A DNA stretch of 64,000 bases, taken from assembly GCA_023614405.1 (NCBI GenBank), contig CM042693.1:158612731-158676730 (forward strand), read 5' to 3'. The position numbers and the translations under genes are program-made. Origin of the DNA: Avena insularis (taxonomy: Eukaryota > Streptophyta > Magnoliopsida > Poales > Poaceae). Shown here in pieces: positions 42,841 through 55,338 of the stretch (position 1 is the stretch's first letter; the number at the start of each line of letters is the position of its first letter). The notes beneath the pieces were generated by a model. The model saw nothing but the letters and a program-made list of their open reading frames with translations. It was not told the origin of the DNA and did not search any database.

Positions 42841-44765
42841 TGTAGGGGTTCGTAGAATGGAAAACAAAAAATTTCTATCGCATGAACACACATAAGCCAA
42901 GATCTATCTACTATATTGCAACAACTAGTCGATAGAGTACTAACCCTCGAAGATCCAAAGCGGTTAACAAGAGCAATTCTCGTTGATGATTGTAGTCGTA
43001 CACTTCCGATCTCAAGATCGCGTAGACGATCCTTTCGGAGCTGCGTTCCGGCAGCGCTTCCGCAGTCGGGCACACGTTCGGTACTCGATGAAGACCTTCC
43101 TCTCCCTTGTTCCAGCAGGCAGCGTAGGTTGTAGCACTCTCCTCGCGATTCAGGCAGCACGACGGCGTGGTACCGGAAGTAGAGGGGAGATCTCGTAGGG
43201 CTTCGCCTTAAGCCGAAGCGAGTATTGTGGACTATGAGAGAGGCCTTGGCGATCTAGGGTTTAGAGGCTCCAAGGGAGGAAGCTAGCCGACGGCTAGGGT
43301 TAGGGTTCACCGCAAATCGACGAGTTGGTGGTGCCCTAGGCAGCAGCGGCAGCAGGGGGTGGTGGCGCCGGCGGCTTGACGCTAGGGTTTGGGTGGTGTT
43401 GGGTGTGTGGAAGAGGGGCACCCCTGCCCCTTCTTTTATAGATGGGAGGGAGGCACGGTTGGGAGGAGGGAGTCCTCCTCCAACTCCTCCTTGGCCGGCA
43501 GGTGGAGGGAGTAGGACTTCCTCCCTAAGTAGGTTTCCTACTCTCCCTCCACCAAGCAAACTTGCCGTTTGACTTTTCAAATTGGCGTTTGACTTTCAAA
43601 CTAGGATTTGAATTCTTCCTTTATTTTTCCCAGCCATGATACCTAGTACATGATGCAATCATTCCATATTGTCATGACACATTCATGTACCCTTCCCCTC
43701 TGGAGTGCCGGACCTTCCGGACCCTTTAGAACATTCCTGGTGAAAACACCGGAATCATTCCCCAACTCCGAAACAGGACTTTCCTTATATGAATCTTATT
43801 TTCCGGACCATTCCGGATCTCCTCGTGATATCCCGGATCCCATCCAAGACTCCGAACAACATTCGGTCTCTTACTCATCATTCCATAACTACTCAAAAAC
43901 AACGAATCCTTAAGTGTGTCTCCCTACGGTTCGTGAATTACGCGGACATGACCGAGACACTTCTCCGATCAATAACCAATAGAGGAATCTAGAAATTCAT
44001 ATGGCTCCCACATATTTCTACGATTACTTTGCGATCAAATGAACCACTTACATACGATACCAATTTCCCTTTGTCTCACGATAGTTTACTTATCCGAGGT
44101 TTTGATCGTCGGTATCTCTGCATACCTAGTTCAACCTCGTTACCGATAAGTACACTTTTCTCGTTCCCGTGATATGTGATCCCTTGTGAGCCAGTCACAT
44201 GCTTGCAAGCTAATCGGATGACATTCCACCGAGAGGGCCCATAGTATATCTATCTGTCATATGGATGGACAAATCCCACTCTTGATCCATGTGCCTCAAC
44301 ACATACTTTCCGAACACTCAATGCCACCTTTATAGCCACCCAGTTACAGTGTGGTGTTTGATGTCATCAAAGCATCCTTCTGGTGATGGTGATTCACATG
44401 ATCTCATGGTCAAAGGAATTAGGTTACTATGTATCAGAAAGCTTATAGCAAATGAACTATATTAAATGACTTGATCTTTATGCTACGCTTATCTATAGGA
44501 GTATGTCCATCACATCATTCTCCTAATGATATGACCCTGTTGTTAATAACATCTCTATGTTCATGATCAGGAAACCATGATCATATATTAACCAACAAGC
44601 TAGTTTAACAAGAGGCTTTACTAGGGAATCTTTTATGTTTACAAATCACACAAGTATTAATGTTTCTGATTAATACAATTATAGCATGGTATGTAAACAT
44701 TTATCATAAGTATGAAGATATGATAATAACCACTTTATTATTGCCTCTTGGGCATATCTCCAATA
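42841..44765 (-). repeat. E8 3' LTR
   Basis: Plus-strand reading starts TGTAGGGGTTCGTAG and ends GGGCATATCTCCAATA (expected CCAACA). Minus-strand AAGTGGGAGAC just beyond it (about 44767-44777) is the polypurine tract. Confidence 0.92.
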
Positions 44766-47700
44766 GTCTCCCACTTGCACTAGAGTCAATAATCTAGTTT
44801 CGAACCTTTGTGTATTCAACACCTATGGCTTACCGGTGTTGTATGTACACGATTTCTAGTGGTCAACTGATCTCTGGATCTGACACTTCCAGGTCCGTGT
44901 GTAATTGCATGTCTTTGCGTCTCTACGCATCACTCATTCTATAATGAGATGGCTCTGTATAAATTTGGTCCTTTGGTGAGACCTTTAGTTCTTTGGGGTT
45001 AAAACATGTTGATTATATTGTCGTACAATATATCTTCATAGTATTATCCCGCTGTCAACTACACCTAGTTTGATAACAAACTACTTGACACAAATGCCCT
45101 CTTTAGCTTCTATAATAGCAGTCATATACTTAGCCTTTTGTTGTAGTATCTGTCACAATGTCTTAACTTTGGAACTCATCCAAATCTATTATGGAACTTA
45201 CTTTCCATTATATTGTGCCACCCTTATTTTAGATTGAGATAAACTTAATTTATACTTCGTGACAAAACTAGTATCAATGTAATACTTTTACAATGAACTA
45301 ACCATCTAGTTGTCACTTCTACAAAATAATATATTCTTAGTTATTTTAAAAGATCATAAGAATATCTTTACTATCGTCCAATAATCATCTTATGAATTAT
45401 TCTGGTATATGCTCATAACATTTAGAGGATAGGACATTTCTGGATTTGTACACATCACAGCATGATTGATAAAATACTCTTTGTGATTGTATCTATCAAG
45501 TATCAAAAATACTTAAATCTTTATTCAATCCTTCCTGTGCAACAAGAACCTTTCCTGTAGTTTCTATATTGAACTTATTCAATATCTCGTCTATGTACTT
45601 CTGGCACAACCATATTGGCGTCACAATTTATCCATATAGACATTGATGCCAAATATTCGGGTTCTGCCTAAGCCTTTCATCGAGATGAAATTCTTATCCT
45701 GTGTTAATAAAAAGATACATCACTTCCAATCAACAATATGTCTTCCACATAATGTATTAGAAATATGTCTTAGCGCTCCCACTTAATTTCTGGCAAGTGC
45801 AAGCATCTTCATCGTCTCCGATGAAATTAAACTCTTTTAACAGTTTCATCATAGTGAAGATTCCAACTCCGCGATGCTTACTTCAACCATTGAAGTTTGC
45901 ATATGCTTTTAGCATCCTTTGAATTAACAAAACCCTTCGGACCGTGTCATGCACACGTCCTTGGTAACCATTCTATTAGAAGAACTTGTTTTGTTTATTC
46001 AAGACATAACAAAATTATATGTCGTGGTTGTTACATTAATCCGTCTAGACTAAATATCGCTACGAAAGATCAAATCTTGTCATAGTCAACCTTTGAACAT
46101 TGTTGTGAACTCTTTCCCAACATGTCGACTATTTCATAGATGTGAAACATCCATATCTATTTCTTTATATATCCAAATACGACTGTAAGGTCTTGTACCT
46201 TTCTAGAGGGTCTTTCAAGTTCAAAGCTTGATCTCTCGTATATGGAACTATCACGGATTCTATGGCTTCAAGCCATTTGATGGAGTCAGGTCCCATCATC
46301 GCTTCTTTGCATGTAGTCGGATCATTATTGTCAAATAATGATTTAACTCTCAAATCTTGGTATTTGATTGTTTATCCGACCTACTTGTTTCAATAGAAAC
46401 TTAGATCTCCGTGACCACAACCTTTGAGGCACGTGAGCCATGAGCATTGTTGCTATCTCCGGAACACTTTTTGGCACTGCGCAACTTTGCACATATAGAT
46501 AAGGTTCTTTTAACCTTATCAAAGTTCTATTGTCCTCCCACTTAACTTTTCACGAAAAAATTCTTTCTCTAAGAAATTTGACGTTCTAGGCGACAAACAT
46601 TTTTTCTCTGATGTTATGGAGGAACAGTTATTCCAAATAACATACAAAGATAGGTTCATCCGACATTGGTTGCAAACATCTTTCTTATGCATAGCATACC
46701 AATGTTTTAAGAAAGGACAACTTGGGTTTTATCCCAAACCATAACTTTATATGGTGTCATTTCAACGGATTATGACGGAGCTCTTTTTAGTGGAAAAACG
46801 GTAGTCTCTATATCTTTTAATCTTTAAAATATAATGGCAGTTTTATGAATTACACCTTTGATCTTACCATGTCAAACAAGGTTTAATTACATATCTCGAA
46901 TGCTCCATACTCTTATGGTGTTTCGAAAAATGCAAATCCATTAACGATTCCTTAAATCTTAGGTATTATGCTAAACTTGTAACTCAAATATCTTCCTTTA
47001 TGATCTTATCATAAACTATTTATATTCTTGTTACAATGATTTTGCACTTCATCTTGAAAGTATTTGAACTTTTCAAATGTTTCATACTTCATCCTTATTA
47101 AGTAAATATTCATATATTCACTCAAATTTTTCGGAGAAAGCATATGAAGTTGAAATCCATCGCTCTTGACTACACATAATGGACTTCGTACAACAATATG
47201 TACAAGTTCCAATAAGCTAGTCATTCGTTCCTTTTTTGGCCTATGAACGAAGTTTTAATTATCTCTAGGAAAGTTTCATGGCCATTTGATCAAAAATCAA
47301 AAGACTCCAAAGTTCCATCCACATGGAGTTTCTTCATGTTTTATTTCCAATATAATTCAAACGGCGATGTCACTTCCTAAGTGATATTTCAATCAATTTG
47401 TCTTTCGACATTTTTAGCACTAGTTTTATGGATGTGATTTCTCCAACGAGATTTTTGAATCATCCATCTTTTATGGATTACGACAATTATTTGAACAACC
47501 CCTTTGTTCTCATAATACCTGATAAAACAAATCTTGAAGGCAAGCTTTGATGTTTAACAAGCAGCACAATAACCCTTTATTTGTTCTCGATGAACATCAT
47601 CACATATTCTTTTGCTAGTTACTTAGGCCATTGTAGTTCATGAATTGTGTTGTTTCGTATGACGATTCACACCAACAAATTCAGTATTAAATACTTAAGA

Positions 47701-49700
47701 ACCACATTGTTTAATAAGCAAAGAATATAGCCATAACATGTATATCATCTATATACTTAAGCTAAACAATTCTAGTCTTTTCTTTTCTGCCATATATTTC
47801 TGAGATTCTCTTTCAGTATTTCCTTTTCTGTTTGAAAGAATCTATCAACATCAATAGTGGAGTCATACATATGACACATAGTCCAAAGTGTGTATAATTA
47901 AATACCAATGTCTTTGGACTTGCACTTTGAAGTAGATCACCATCATCAAATGTTTGGTGTGCTTTCAAATTCCATTCTTTAGTAATCTCTTGGTGTAGTA
48001 AACATTTTACCTACATCAAATATTCACCCTTATCATGGAATTATTAATGATCAGGCTACTTTAGCTTATTGCGGTGAATCGCGAGTATAATGTTGCTCTC
48101 CAAAACCTTTTGGAGGACTAGGACAACAAGTGTCTCCAACCTTTTGCAAATTCTCAACAAATATGAGAACATGACTTTTGCCATATTATACTCTATCATG
48201 TTGCAACCAAAACTTCGTTTCAGATATCACAATATCTTCCACACATCATGGTTTCTGAAACAACTCTTTCAGATCCTAGATAACCTTGATATTAAGTCAA
48301 TTCTTTGAATATCAAGAATCATGGAGACAAACATGATACTCATACACTAACTCTTGGAATTTTCACTCTCGATTTAATACCAATTATTAAACTTTATGGA
48401 GTAACCAGAACTTAGTGAAAGTTTGCAATAGAACTTTTAAACTTTAGATTAACACTTCAAAACAATACGATACCAGTTCATAAAGTAACTAACCAGAATT
48501 CTATAGTTCTATCATCTCAATTATAACTAAGCGCAAGGTGGTAAACGGATGCCAATGACTACAACAACTATGCAAATTCACTTTGATTTAATTTATGATA
48601 AATAGTGTTCAACTTTTAATCATATTGCTATTGAACTCCCACTCAAAACAATATCCCTCACATTGTTTTAGTGATCACACGAACCAAATCCACCACATCA
48701 AAACCGATCATCACGAGAGTTGATGTAGCTTCAATGGCGAACAATCAACATGTTCATCATATCTACTATATGACTCATTCTTTACCTTTCGGTGATCCGT
48801 GTTTCGAGACCATGTCTGTACATGCTAGGCTCGTCAAGATCAAACCTTAGCTTCCACATGAGCAAATCTGGCTTGCTCACGTTGTATACACTCGCAGAAT
48901 CTAACACACCCGATCATCACGTGGTGCTTCGAAACAACGAGCTTTAGCAACGGTGCTTATTAAGGATGAACACTTTAAAACTTGAAATTTTGTGCTTGAG
49001 GGATCATCTTATAATGCTACCGTCGTGAACTAAGCAACACAAGATGCATAAAAGGATTAACATCACATGCAATTCATAATATGTGATATGATATGGCCTT
49101 TCTTCTTGTGCTTCCGATCTCCATCTTCAAGCACGAACATGATCTCCATCATCACCGGTGTGGCGTCAAGGTCAATGGCGCCGCTTCATGGTTGTCTTCC
49201 ACCAGCATCAACTATTACAACTACTTTGAATAATAGACGCGCAGGACTTAATGGAAACAACCATATGGCTCCTGCCGGTTGCCAACTTACAATAAGGGAC
49301 ATTGCATACATCATATATAATCACAATCATGGCCATATCACAGCACAGCACACCCCTGCAAAACAAAGTTAGATGCCTCTAATTTTCTTTGCATGTTTTA
49401 CGTGGTTTGGGTCTTTCAATAAGTGTCGTTCTAACTTACGAACAAGAACCACAACATTGATACTAGTATTGTCAATTACCCATTGTAAATTGAATCTTAA
49501 CTATGTTGGGACAAACAGGCACCCGCAAAGCCACTTATGCAATACAAGTTGCATGTCAGGCGTGGAGCAAGTCTCATGAACGATGTCATGTAAGGTTAGC
49601 CCGGGCCGCTTCATCCCACCATCCCACAAGATGCAAAGTACACAAGAAGCAATCGACAACAAAAGCATCAACGCCCATAATGACCATTGTGTTCTACTCG
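44766..49700 (-). pseudogene. E8 decayed gag-pol
   Basis: Only fragments of copia proteins remain on the minus strand. They are a leader related to that of E3 (49070-49250), an integrase piece near 47010-47220 (IYLIRMKYETFEKFKYFQDE), an RT piece near 46165-46353 (TTCKEAMMGPDSIKWLEAIE), and an RNase H piece near 45040-45150 (TAIIEAKEGI). The order matches E3: integrase, RT, RNase H. Stops and frame changes occur every few dozen codons. I see no other gene in this stretch on either strand. Confidence 0.75.
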
Positions 49701-49724
49701 TGCAACAGATCTACATATAGACAC

Positions 49725-49737
49725 GGCTCTGATACCA
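49725..49737 (-). other. E8 primer-binding site (initiator tRNA-Met)
   Basis: The minus strand reads TGGTATCAGAGCC, one base after the 5' LTR end, as in E3. Confidence 0.88.
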
Positions 49738-49738
49738 C

Positions 49739-51660
49739 TGAAGGGGTTTGTAGCATGGAAAACAAAACTTTTCTATCGCATGAACACACATAAGCCAAGA
49801 TCTATCTACTAGATTGCAGCAACGAGTCGATAGAGTACTAACCCTCGAAGATCCAAAGCTGTTAACGAGAGCAGATTCTCGTGGATGATGTAGTCGTACA
49901 CTTTCGATCTCAAGATCGCGTAGACGATCCTTCCGGCGCTGCGTTCCGGCAGCGCTTCCGCAGTTGGTCACACGTTCGGTACTCGATGAAGACCTTCCTC
50001 TCCCTTGTTCTAGCAGGCAGCGAAGGTTGTAGCACTCTCCTCGCGATTCCGGGAGCACGACGGCATGGTACCGGAAGTAGAGGGGAGATCTCGCAAGGCT
50101 TCTCCTTAAGCCGAAGCGAGTATGGTGGACTATGAGAGAGGCCTTGTCGATCTAGGGTTTAGAGGCGCCAAGGGAGGAATCTAGCCGGCGGCTAGGGTTA
50201 GGGTTCACCCCAACTCGGCGAGTTGGTGGTGCCCTAGCGACATGAGAGAGGGGTGGTGGCCGTGGCTTGAGGCTAGGGTTTGGGTGGTGTTGGGTGTGTG
50301 GAAGAGGGGCACCCCTGCCCCTTCTTTTATAGGTGGGAGGGAGGCGCGGTTGGGAGGAGGGAGTCCTCCTCCAACTCCTCCTCCTTGGCCGGCGGGTGGA
50401 GGGAGTAGGACTTCCTCCCTAAGTTGGTTTCCTACTCTCCCTCCACCAAGCAAACTTGCCGTTTGACTTTTCAAATTGGCGTTTGACTTTCAAACTAGGA
50501 TTTGAATTCTTCCTTTATTTTGCCCAGCCATGATACCTAGTACATTATGCAATCATTCCATATTGTCATGACACATTCATGTACCCTTCCCCTCCGGAGT
50601 GCTGGACCTTCCGGACCCTTCTAGAACATTCCTGGTGAAAACACCGGAATCATTCCCCAACTCCGAAACAGGACTTTCCTTATATGAATCTTATTTTTCG
50701 GACCATTCCGGATCTCCTCGTGATATCCCAGATCCCATCCGAGACTCCGAACAACATTCGGTCTCTTACTCATCATTCCGTAACTACTCAACAACATCGA
50801 ATCCTTAAGTGTGTCTCCCTACGGTTCGTGAATTATGCGGACATGACCGAGACACTTCTCCGATCAATAACCAATAGAGGAATCTAGAAATTCATATGGC
50901 TCCCACATATTTCTACTATTACTTTGCGATCGAATGAACCACTTACATATGATACCAATTTCCCTTTGTCTCACGATAGTTTACTTATCCGAGGTTTAGA
51001 TCGTCGGTATCTCTGCATACCTAGTTCAACCTCGTTACCGATAACTACTATTTTCTCGTTCCCGTGATATGTGATCCCTTGTGAGCCAGTCACATGCTTG
51101 CAAGCTAATTGGATGTCATTCCACCAAGAGGGCCCAGAGTATATCTAGCCGTCATATGGATGGACAAATCCCACTCTTGATCCATGTGCCTCAACACATA
51201 CTTTCCGAACACTCAATGCCACCTTTATAGCCACCCAGTTACGGTTTGGTGTTTGATGTCATCAAAGCATCCTTCCGGTGATGGTGATTAACATGATCTC
51301 ATGGTCGAAGGAATTAGGTTACTATGTATCAGAAAGCTTATAGCAAATGAACTATATTAAATGACTTGATCTTTATGCTACGCTTATCTATAGGAGTATG
51401 TCCATCACATCATTCTCCTAATGATATGACCCTGTTGTTCATAACATCTCTATGTTCATGATCAGGAAACCATGATCATATATTAACCAACAAGCTAGTT
51501 TAACAAGAGGATTTACTAGGGAATCTTTTATGTTTACAAATCACACAAGTATTAATGTTTCCGATTAATACAATTATAGCATGGTATGTATACATTTATC
51601 ATAAGTATGAAGATATGATAATGACCACTTTATTATTGCCTCTTGGGCATATCTCCAACA
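49739..51660 (-). repeat. E8 5' LTR
   Basis: Plus-strand reading starts TGAAGGGGTTTGTAG and ends GGGCATATCTCCAACA. About 1.92 kb, highly similar to 42841-44765. Confidence 0.93.
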
Positions 51661-54100
51661 GATCGCCCTTCTAATCCAACGAACCACATCGCCCTGTACC
51701 GCTTCGCGTGTTATGAGCCACTGACGGGTGGAACCCCCTGTCAGCTGAGCCCCGCGCTGCGGAGTGACACTGGGCCGGCCCATTAGCATCTCCCGCGCAG
51801 CCCAATCATTTGAATTTACGTTTTTCTTTTTAAGTTCAAACATAGTTCTGTACCCAGTTTCAAAAATCATTCCAGCTCGATTTAATGAACCAAATTGCAT
51901 GAAACCAATTTTGTTAGAAAGGTACAGAAATGCTTAATCCAAGCCCGTTGGATTCAAATCATTTGGATCTGTAGATCACCCTGGGTAAAAATAACAAGTC
52001 AGAAGCTTTTCTTCATTCAAACATTTTTCAAATTTCAACCATAATAGCTTTTGATTTGATTCAAACTCTCAAATATCACATTTGATCATACCTTTCAGAA
52101 TATATAAAAACATATGGGTTTACTTACAGAAATAATGTTCAAGTAATAAAAGAATGCCACATAGGCATTTCTAGTCACTTTAATTATTTAAAATAAAAAG
52201 GTGAAACCTTATTAAATTGTGACACCACTTTAAATCACATTCCCATGTACTAAAATATGTGGTGATGACATGTGTCAACATGATCCCATGTTTGAGTTGG
52301 AGAATATTAAATATTAAGTAGTTTTTCAATGAGTAGAAATTACTTTTCTCAAATTAAAATAAGACAAAAGCTTTAATCTTGTAATGTTAGTGATGATGCT
52401 AGATCATCTATAGTACACCTTTGTGTGATAATTGAAAATAGTTAAGTATTGTTTGGTGATTGTGTACCTTGTATTTATTTATAGACGCTAGTACCGACCA
52501 AGGATACGAGGAGGAAGGAGGATACTACGAAGAAGAAGCCGAGGAGAACTTCAACCACTGCTCTGCTCAAGGCAAGCCAATACTTGCAAGCTATTAACTT
52601 AGAAAGCCTTACTAATCAAGTTGACCTATGCAAGCTAATACTTGCTTATTACCATGCGAACTAGATGCCTTAAGCATATGTGATCATACCCACTTGATAA
52701 CCCAATCCTAGTTTTAATTGCAAGCTTTATACTTTATTTCTTTATCAAAGCTTTCTTTTAGAGTTTACTTAAGTGACTTGTATATTCTAGGAAGATAATT
52801 GAAGGTTTCATTAAGAGCATTAAATTTGGCCTAAGCTAGATAGTCTTGATGTCATCCTAAGGCATGAGATTGAACTTAATTAATCACCACTTGTTTACCA
52901 CCCATCATTAGTACTTACCACCCTTGTAGATTCTAGTGCTAAGCATAAAACTTGATCAACTTTAGATGGAAATACTTGGTGAAAATGGTTATGAAAACCT
53001 TGGAATGATGAGTCATTCTACTGAAATGTTTTGACATGTGTTTCCGAACACCAGATGATTTTGATGATGAAAATGTTAAGGCATGAGCCTTAGCCCTTTA
53101 TAAAACTAATGGTTGTCTGGATGCGATACCATTCCAATTTTACCGTACAATCACAATACCCGAAAATTGGGTAGGGCTTGACTGGAAACTTATATACCTT
53201 AGTATGGGTTCCCTCGCAGCCAAGGTCTGAGCTGAGGCTACCTTGTGAAGATTATCCACCTGTGCAGTACCCAAGATGACAGTTGGTCATGATTGGGAGG
53301 CCAAACTCACAGGGGAGGTTCCTATACTAGGGTGTGTAATCGAAACGTTAGGATTGATTATCCGCATACTAAGTATGGTGAATCAGGATTTGTTCCTGAC
53401 GGATGTATCGAATGTTGTTGTGAAAGTGTACAATCTCTGCAGAGTGTCAAACTATTCGAATAGCCGCGTCCGCGGTTATGGATAGTTGGAGTGGCCATAC
53501 TGTTCCCCCGTCAGATGTTTTCAAAATGACTTATGAAATGAATTGAGATTTTGACTTGACCACAACAGAGTTGTGATATGAAATTCAAATTCCCACTTAG
53601 GTGTGATAAAATTTTCAACTAGCTTTCTTTGCTTTTGAACTTAGTAGAGGTAAATATGGCTTTTTGCAAAACAACCCTAGAGCTTAGTGTCCTAATACAG
53701 AAACCCCCTTCACTTGTTAGTATTAGTTTGCGAGTACTTAAAGAGTACTCATGGCTTTATCCCTTGCTATTCCCGTGTCCAGACTATGAAGAGGAGTACC
53801 AGGATGATGGACCCCAGGAAGGTTCCGACAACTAGGATCATCTCCCATCGTCAGCATTGCCTGTGACCCCGAAGATGAAGCTTCGCCTATGCTACCTTTA
53901 TTATTATGTTTTTCCGCTGCTTGAGTTGTATTAAGAACTAGATCATGAGATCCTTATTTGTGTAAGACCTTATGTATGGTTTGTAATGGATGATGTACTG
54001 TGATATCTAAATCTGTTATGTCTCGCAAAAATGGTAATCCTGGGATTGCGATGTATGGCATAACAGGCATCTGGGATTAAAAATCCGAGTGTTGACAAGT

Positions 54101-54113
54101 TGGTATCAGAGCC
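54101..54113 (+). other. E7 primer-binding site (initiator tRNA-Met)
   Basis: TGGTATCAGAGCC, three bases after the 5' LTR end. From here to 54324 is a leader without ORF that ends in a pyrimidine-rich tract and TTATAG. Confidence 0.9.
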
Positions 54114-54324
54114 ATCCTGACCATAGGAGACCCTAGTTAGACTGGACGTTTGAATCAAAAACTTAGTTTCAAAACCAAAGGAAGCAAATATTTACAAAAA
54201 CTTATTCCATTCTTATCACTGGTTTCTTTCATAAAAATTCATGTTCCTCAAAAACTCTTGCAAAATACCTAAAATTTGACACACTTGATCACTGTACTAA
54301 GTTACTCATCCTATATTCTTATAG

Positions 54325-55104
54325 ATGGACGTGAAGTACAACAAGTTTTATCAGTTGGGGAATGGAGGAGACCTCATCTTTGAGCGGGATTTGGACCAGC
54401 TTTCGGAACTTCTGGAGCGTCCACACCCCGAGTTCTTCGGAGCTCAGATCAATGATAAAGGAGGAGAAGATCTATAGTGGCTAATTGTTACAAGTCTCCG
54501 AGGAAAGATTGAACCTCCCACTGCAGAGGGAATTCAGCTCACCTTAAGAGAGAACAACAAAGGGAAGCTCTTGCCCGTCTGTGTGGGCAGAGTATCAACC
54601 AGATCAAGGGTATCCGCTTTGAGTTCTTTCCAAGGCGTGATGCTATGGGACAGCAACTGGAAGCCCCATACCACCACGAGATGAAGACTTCGTTGGACCA
54701 CATTAGCTTCATGATGTATGATCGTCAGCAGGAACTGGATAATGCCTGTGACTACTCCAACCATAAGTCCGCCATCATCAGGACGAAGGATCAGACCATC
54801 GCCATGCTAGCGAAGGACCGCAAATCTCGCCGCCGTCAGCTTGACAAGTAGGAGCGCATCATTGCCCCTCTTCGCCACCGTATCTCGGATTTGGAGGAGA
54901 CCATCCACGAGAGAGACATGTAGTTGGAAGAAAGGGAGAATGCCGGAGAAGATATTCGTGGAGACCCCTACTCCTATCTCAGCGATGATGATGATTTTCT
55001 GGAGGATCAGGCCATGGACTTCTTCACCGATGAGGATGATTGCGCCTTCATCGATGACGATGAGGATGATGAGGATGACGACTACACCGACTCCGAGGAG
55101 TAGT
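54325..55104 (+). pseudogene. E7 additional ORF upstream of gag (sense strand)
   Basis: Starts at ATG 54325, directly after CCTATATTCTTATAG, with MDVKYNKFYQLGNGGDLIFE. It stops at a TAG (54475-54477), and the sequence then passes into another frame near 54540. That frame reads LKREQQREALARLCGQSINQ, then a helical, coiled-coil-like part (DRQQELDNACDYSNHKSAII), broken by TAG codons at about 54849 and 54921. The C-terminus is extremely acidic (near 54981-55104, with DDDEDDEDDDYTDSEE). About 260 codons in all. It has no gag, protease or pol motif, and I do not recognise the family. The DYTDSEE end recalls the acidic ends of the LTR-gene exons. Confidence 0.55.
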
Positions 55105-55338
55105 AGCACTTGAGCACTAGCGTAGTGAGTTGTATTCGGTCCCACTGTATCGTAGTTTCCAGAATGGTTCTTAAAACCATCTATTTTCCTTTTTTGTGGT
55201 GTGTGTTTGTATCGTGTGCTATAAATGAATGAATGAAAAGCAAGTTGCTCGAAAATCTGAGTCAAACTTTAAAAACTTTCCAAAGTCCCTGAACCTTAGA
55301 AATTTCCCTCTTTTCTCATGATCTATCTCAATCTTCAG
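55105..55338 (+). other. Spacer with splice-acceptor-like sequence before gag
   Basis: No ORF. It ends in a pyrimidine-rich tract with CTATCTCAATCTTCAG immediately before the gag ATG at 55339, an excellent acceptor context. Confidence 0.45.

Larger units (their letters stand above)
42841..51660 (-). mobile_element. E8: Angela/BARE-type copia element in the E7 5' LTR
   Basis: An 8.8-kb element with two LTRs of about 1.92 kb, a tRNA-Met primer site and a heavily decayed gag-pol on the minus strand. It is of the same family as E3, in the opposite direction. The two LTRs are very similar over hundreds of bases, while the internal region is full of stops. Either the internal region was already defective when it moved, or it was mobilised in trans. 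Confidence 0.92.
42541..53835 (+). other. Predicted three-exon LTR gene, E7 5' copy (intron 1 holds E8)
   Basis: Exon 1 ends at CCCCG/GTGAGC (exon end 42750). In the phase-1 frame it reads AHHFIPLSLKNIPHPSPEEG, AEVERRHQLEPPKEELLVPG and SFSPIADPQLSP, with one TAG that is TCG in the 3' copy. No ATG is visible, so the start is unknown. Exon 2 (52485-52571) follows TTTATAG in matching phase and encodes ASTDQGYEEEGGYYEEEAEE and a short end. It closes at a GC-type donor (CAAG/GCAAGC). Exon 3 (53783-53835) follows CCGTGTCCAG, again in phase, and encodes YEEEYQDDGPQEGSDN plus stop. The product would be strongly acidic and Tyr-rich; its function is unknown. Confidence 0.5.
41241..54097 (+). repeat. 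E7 5' LTR (interrupted by E8)
   Basis: Begins TGTAACATCCCAAAAATATT, is broken at 42840/51661 by E8, and ends GAGTGTTGACA at 54097. It contains a TATA box at 42503-42510 and the leader and exon-like segments described separately. The last 250 bp (after 53836) resemble a plant 3' untranslated region (TTGTGTAAGACC, TTTGTAATGG). Confidence 0.93.

Noticed and set aside
43290..43310. AGGGTTAGGGTT as telomere-like repeat (also near 50195)
   Set aside because: Only two units, present in both E8 LTRs; it is part of the LTR.
54841..55113. Met/Thr/Arg-rich ORF near the end of the E7 extra ORF
   Set aside because: Shadow of the GAT/GAG-rich acidic frame, which fits the upstream coding sequence better.
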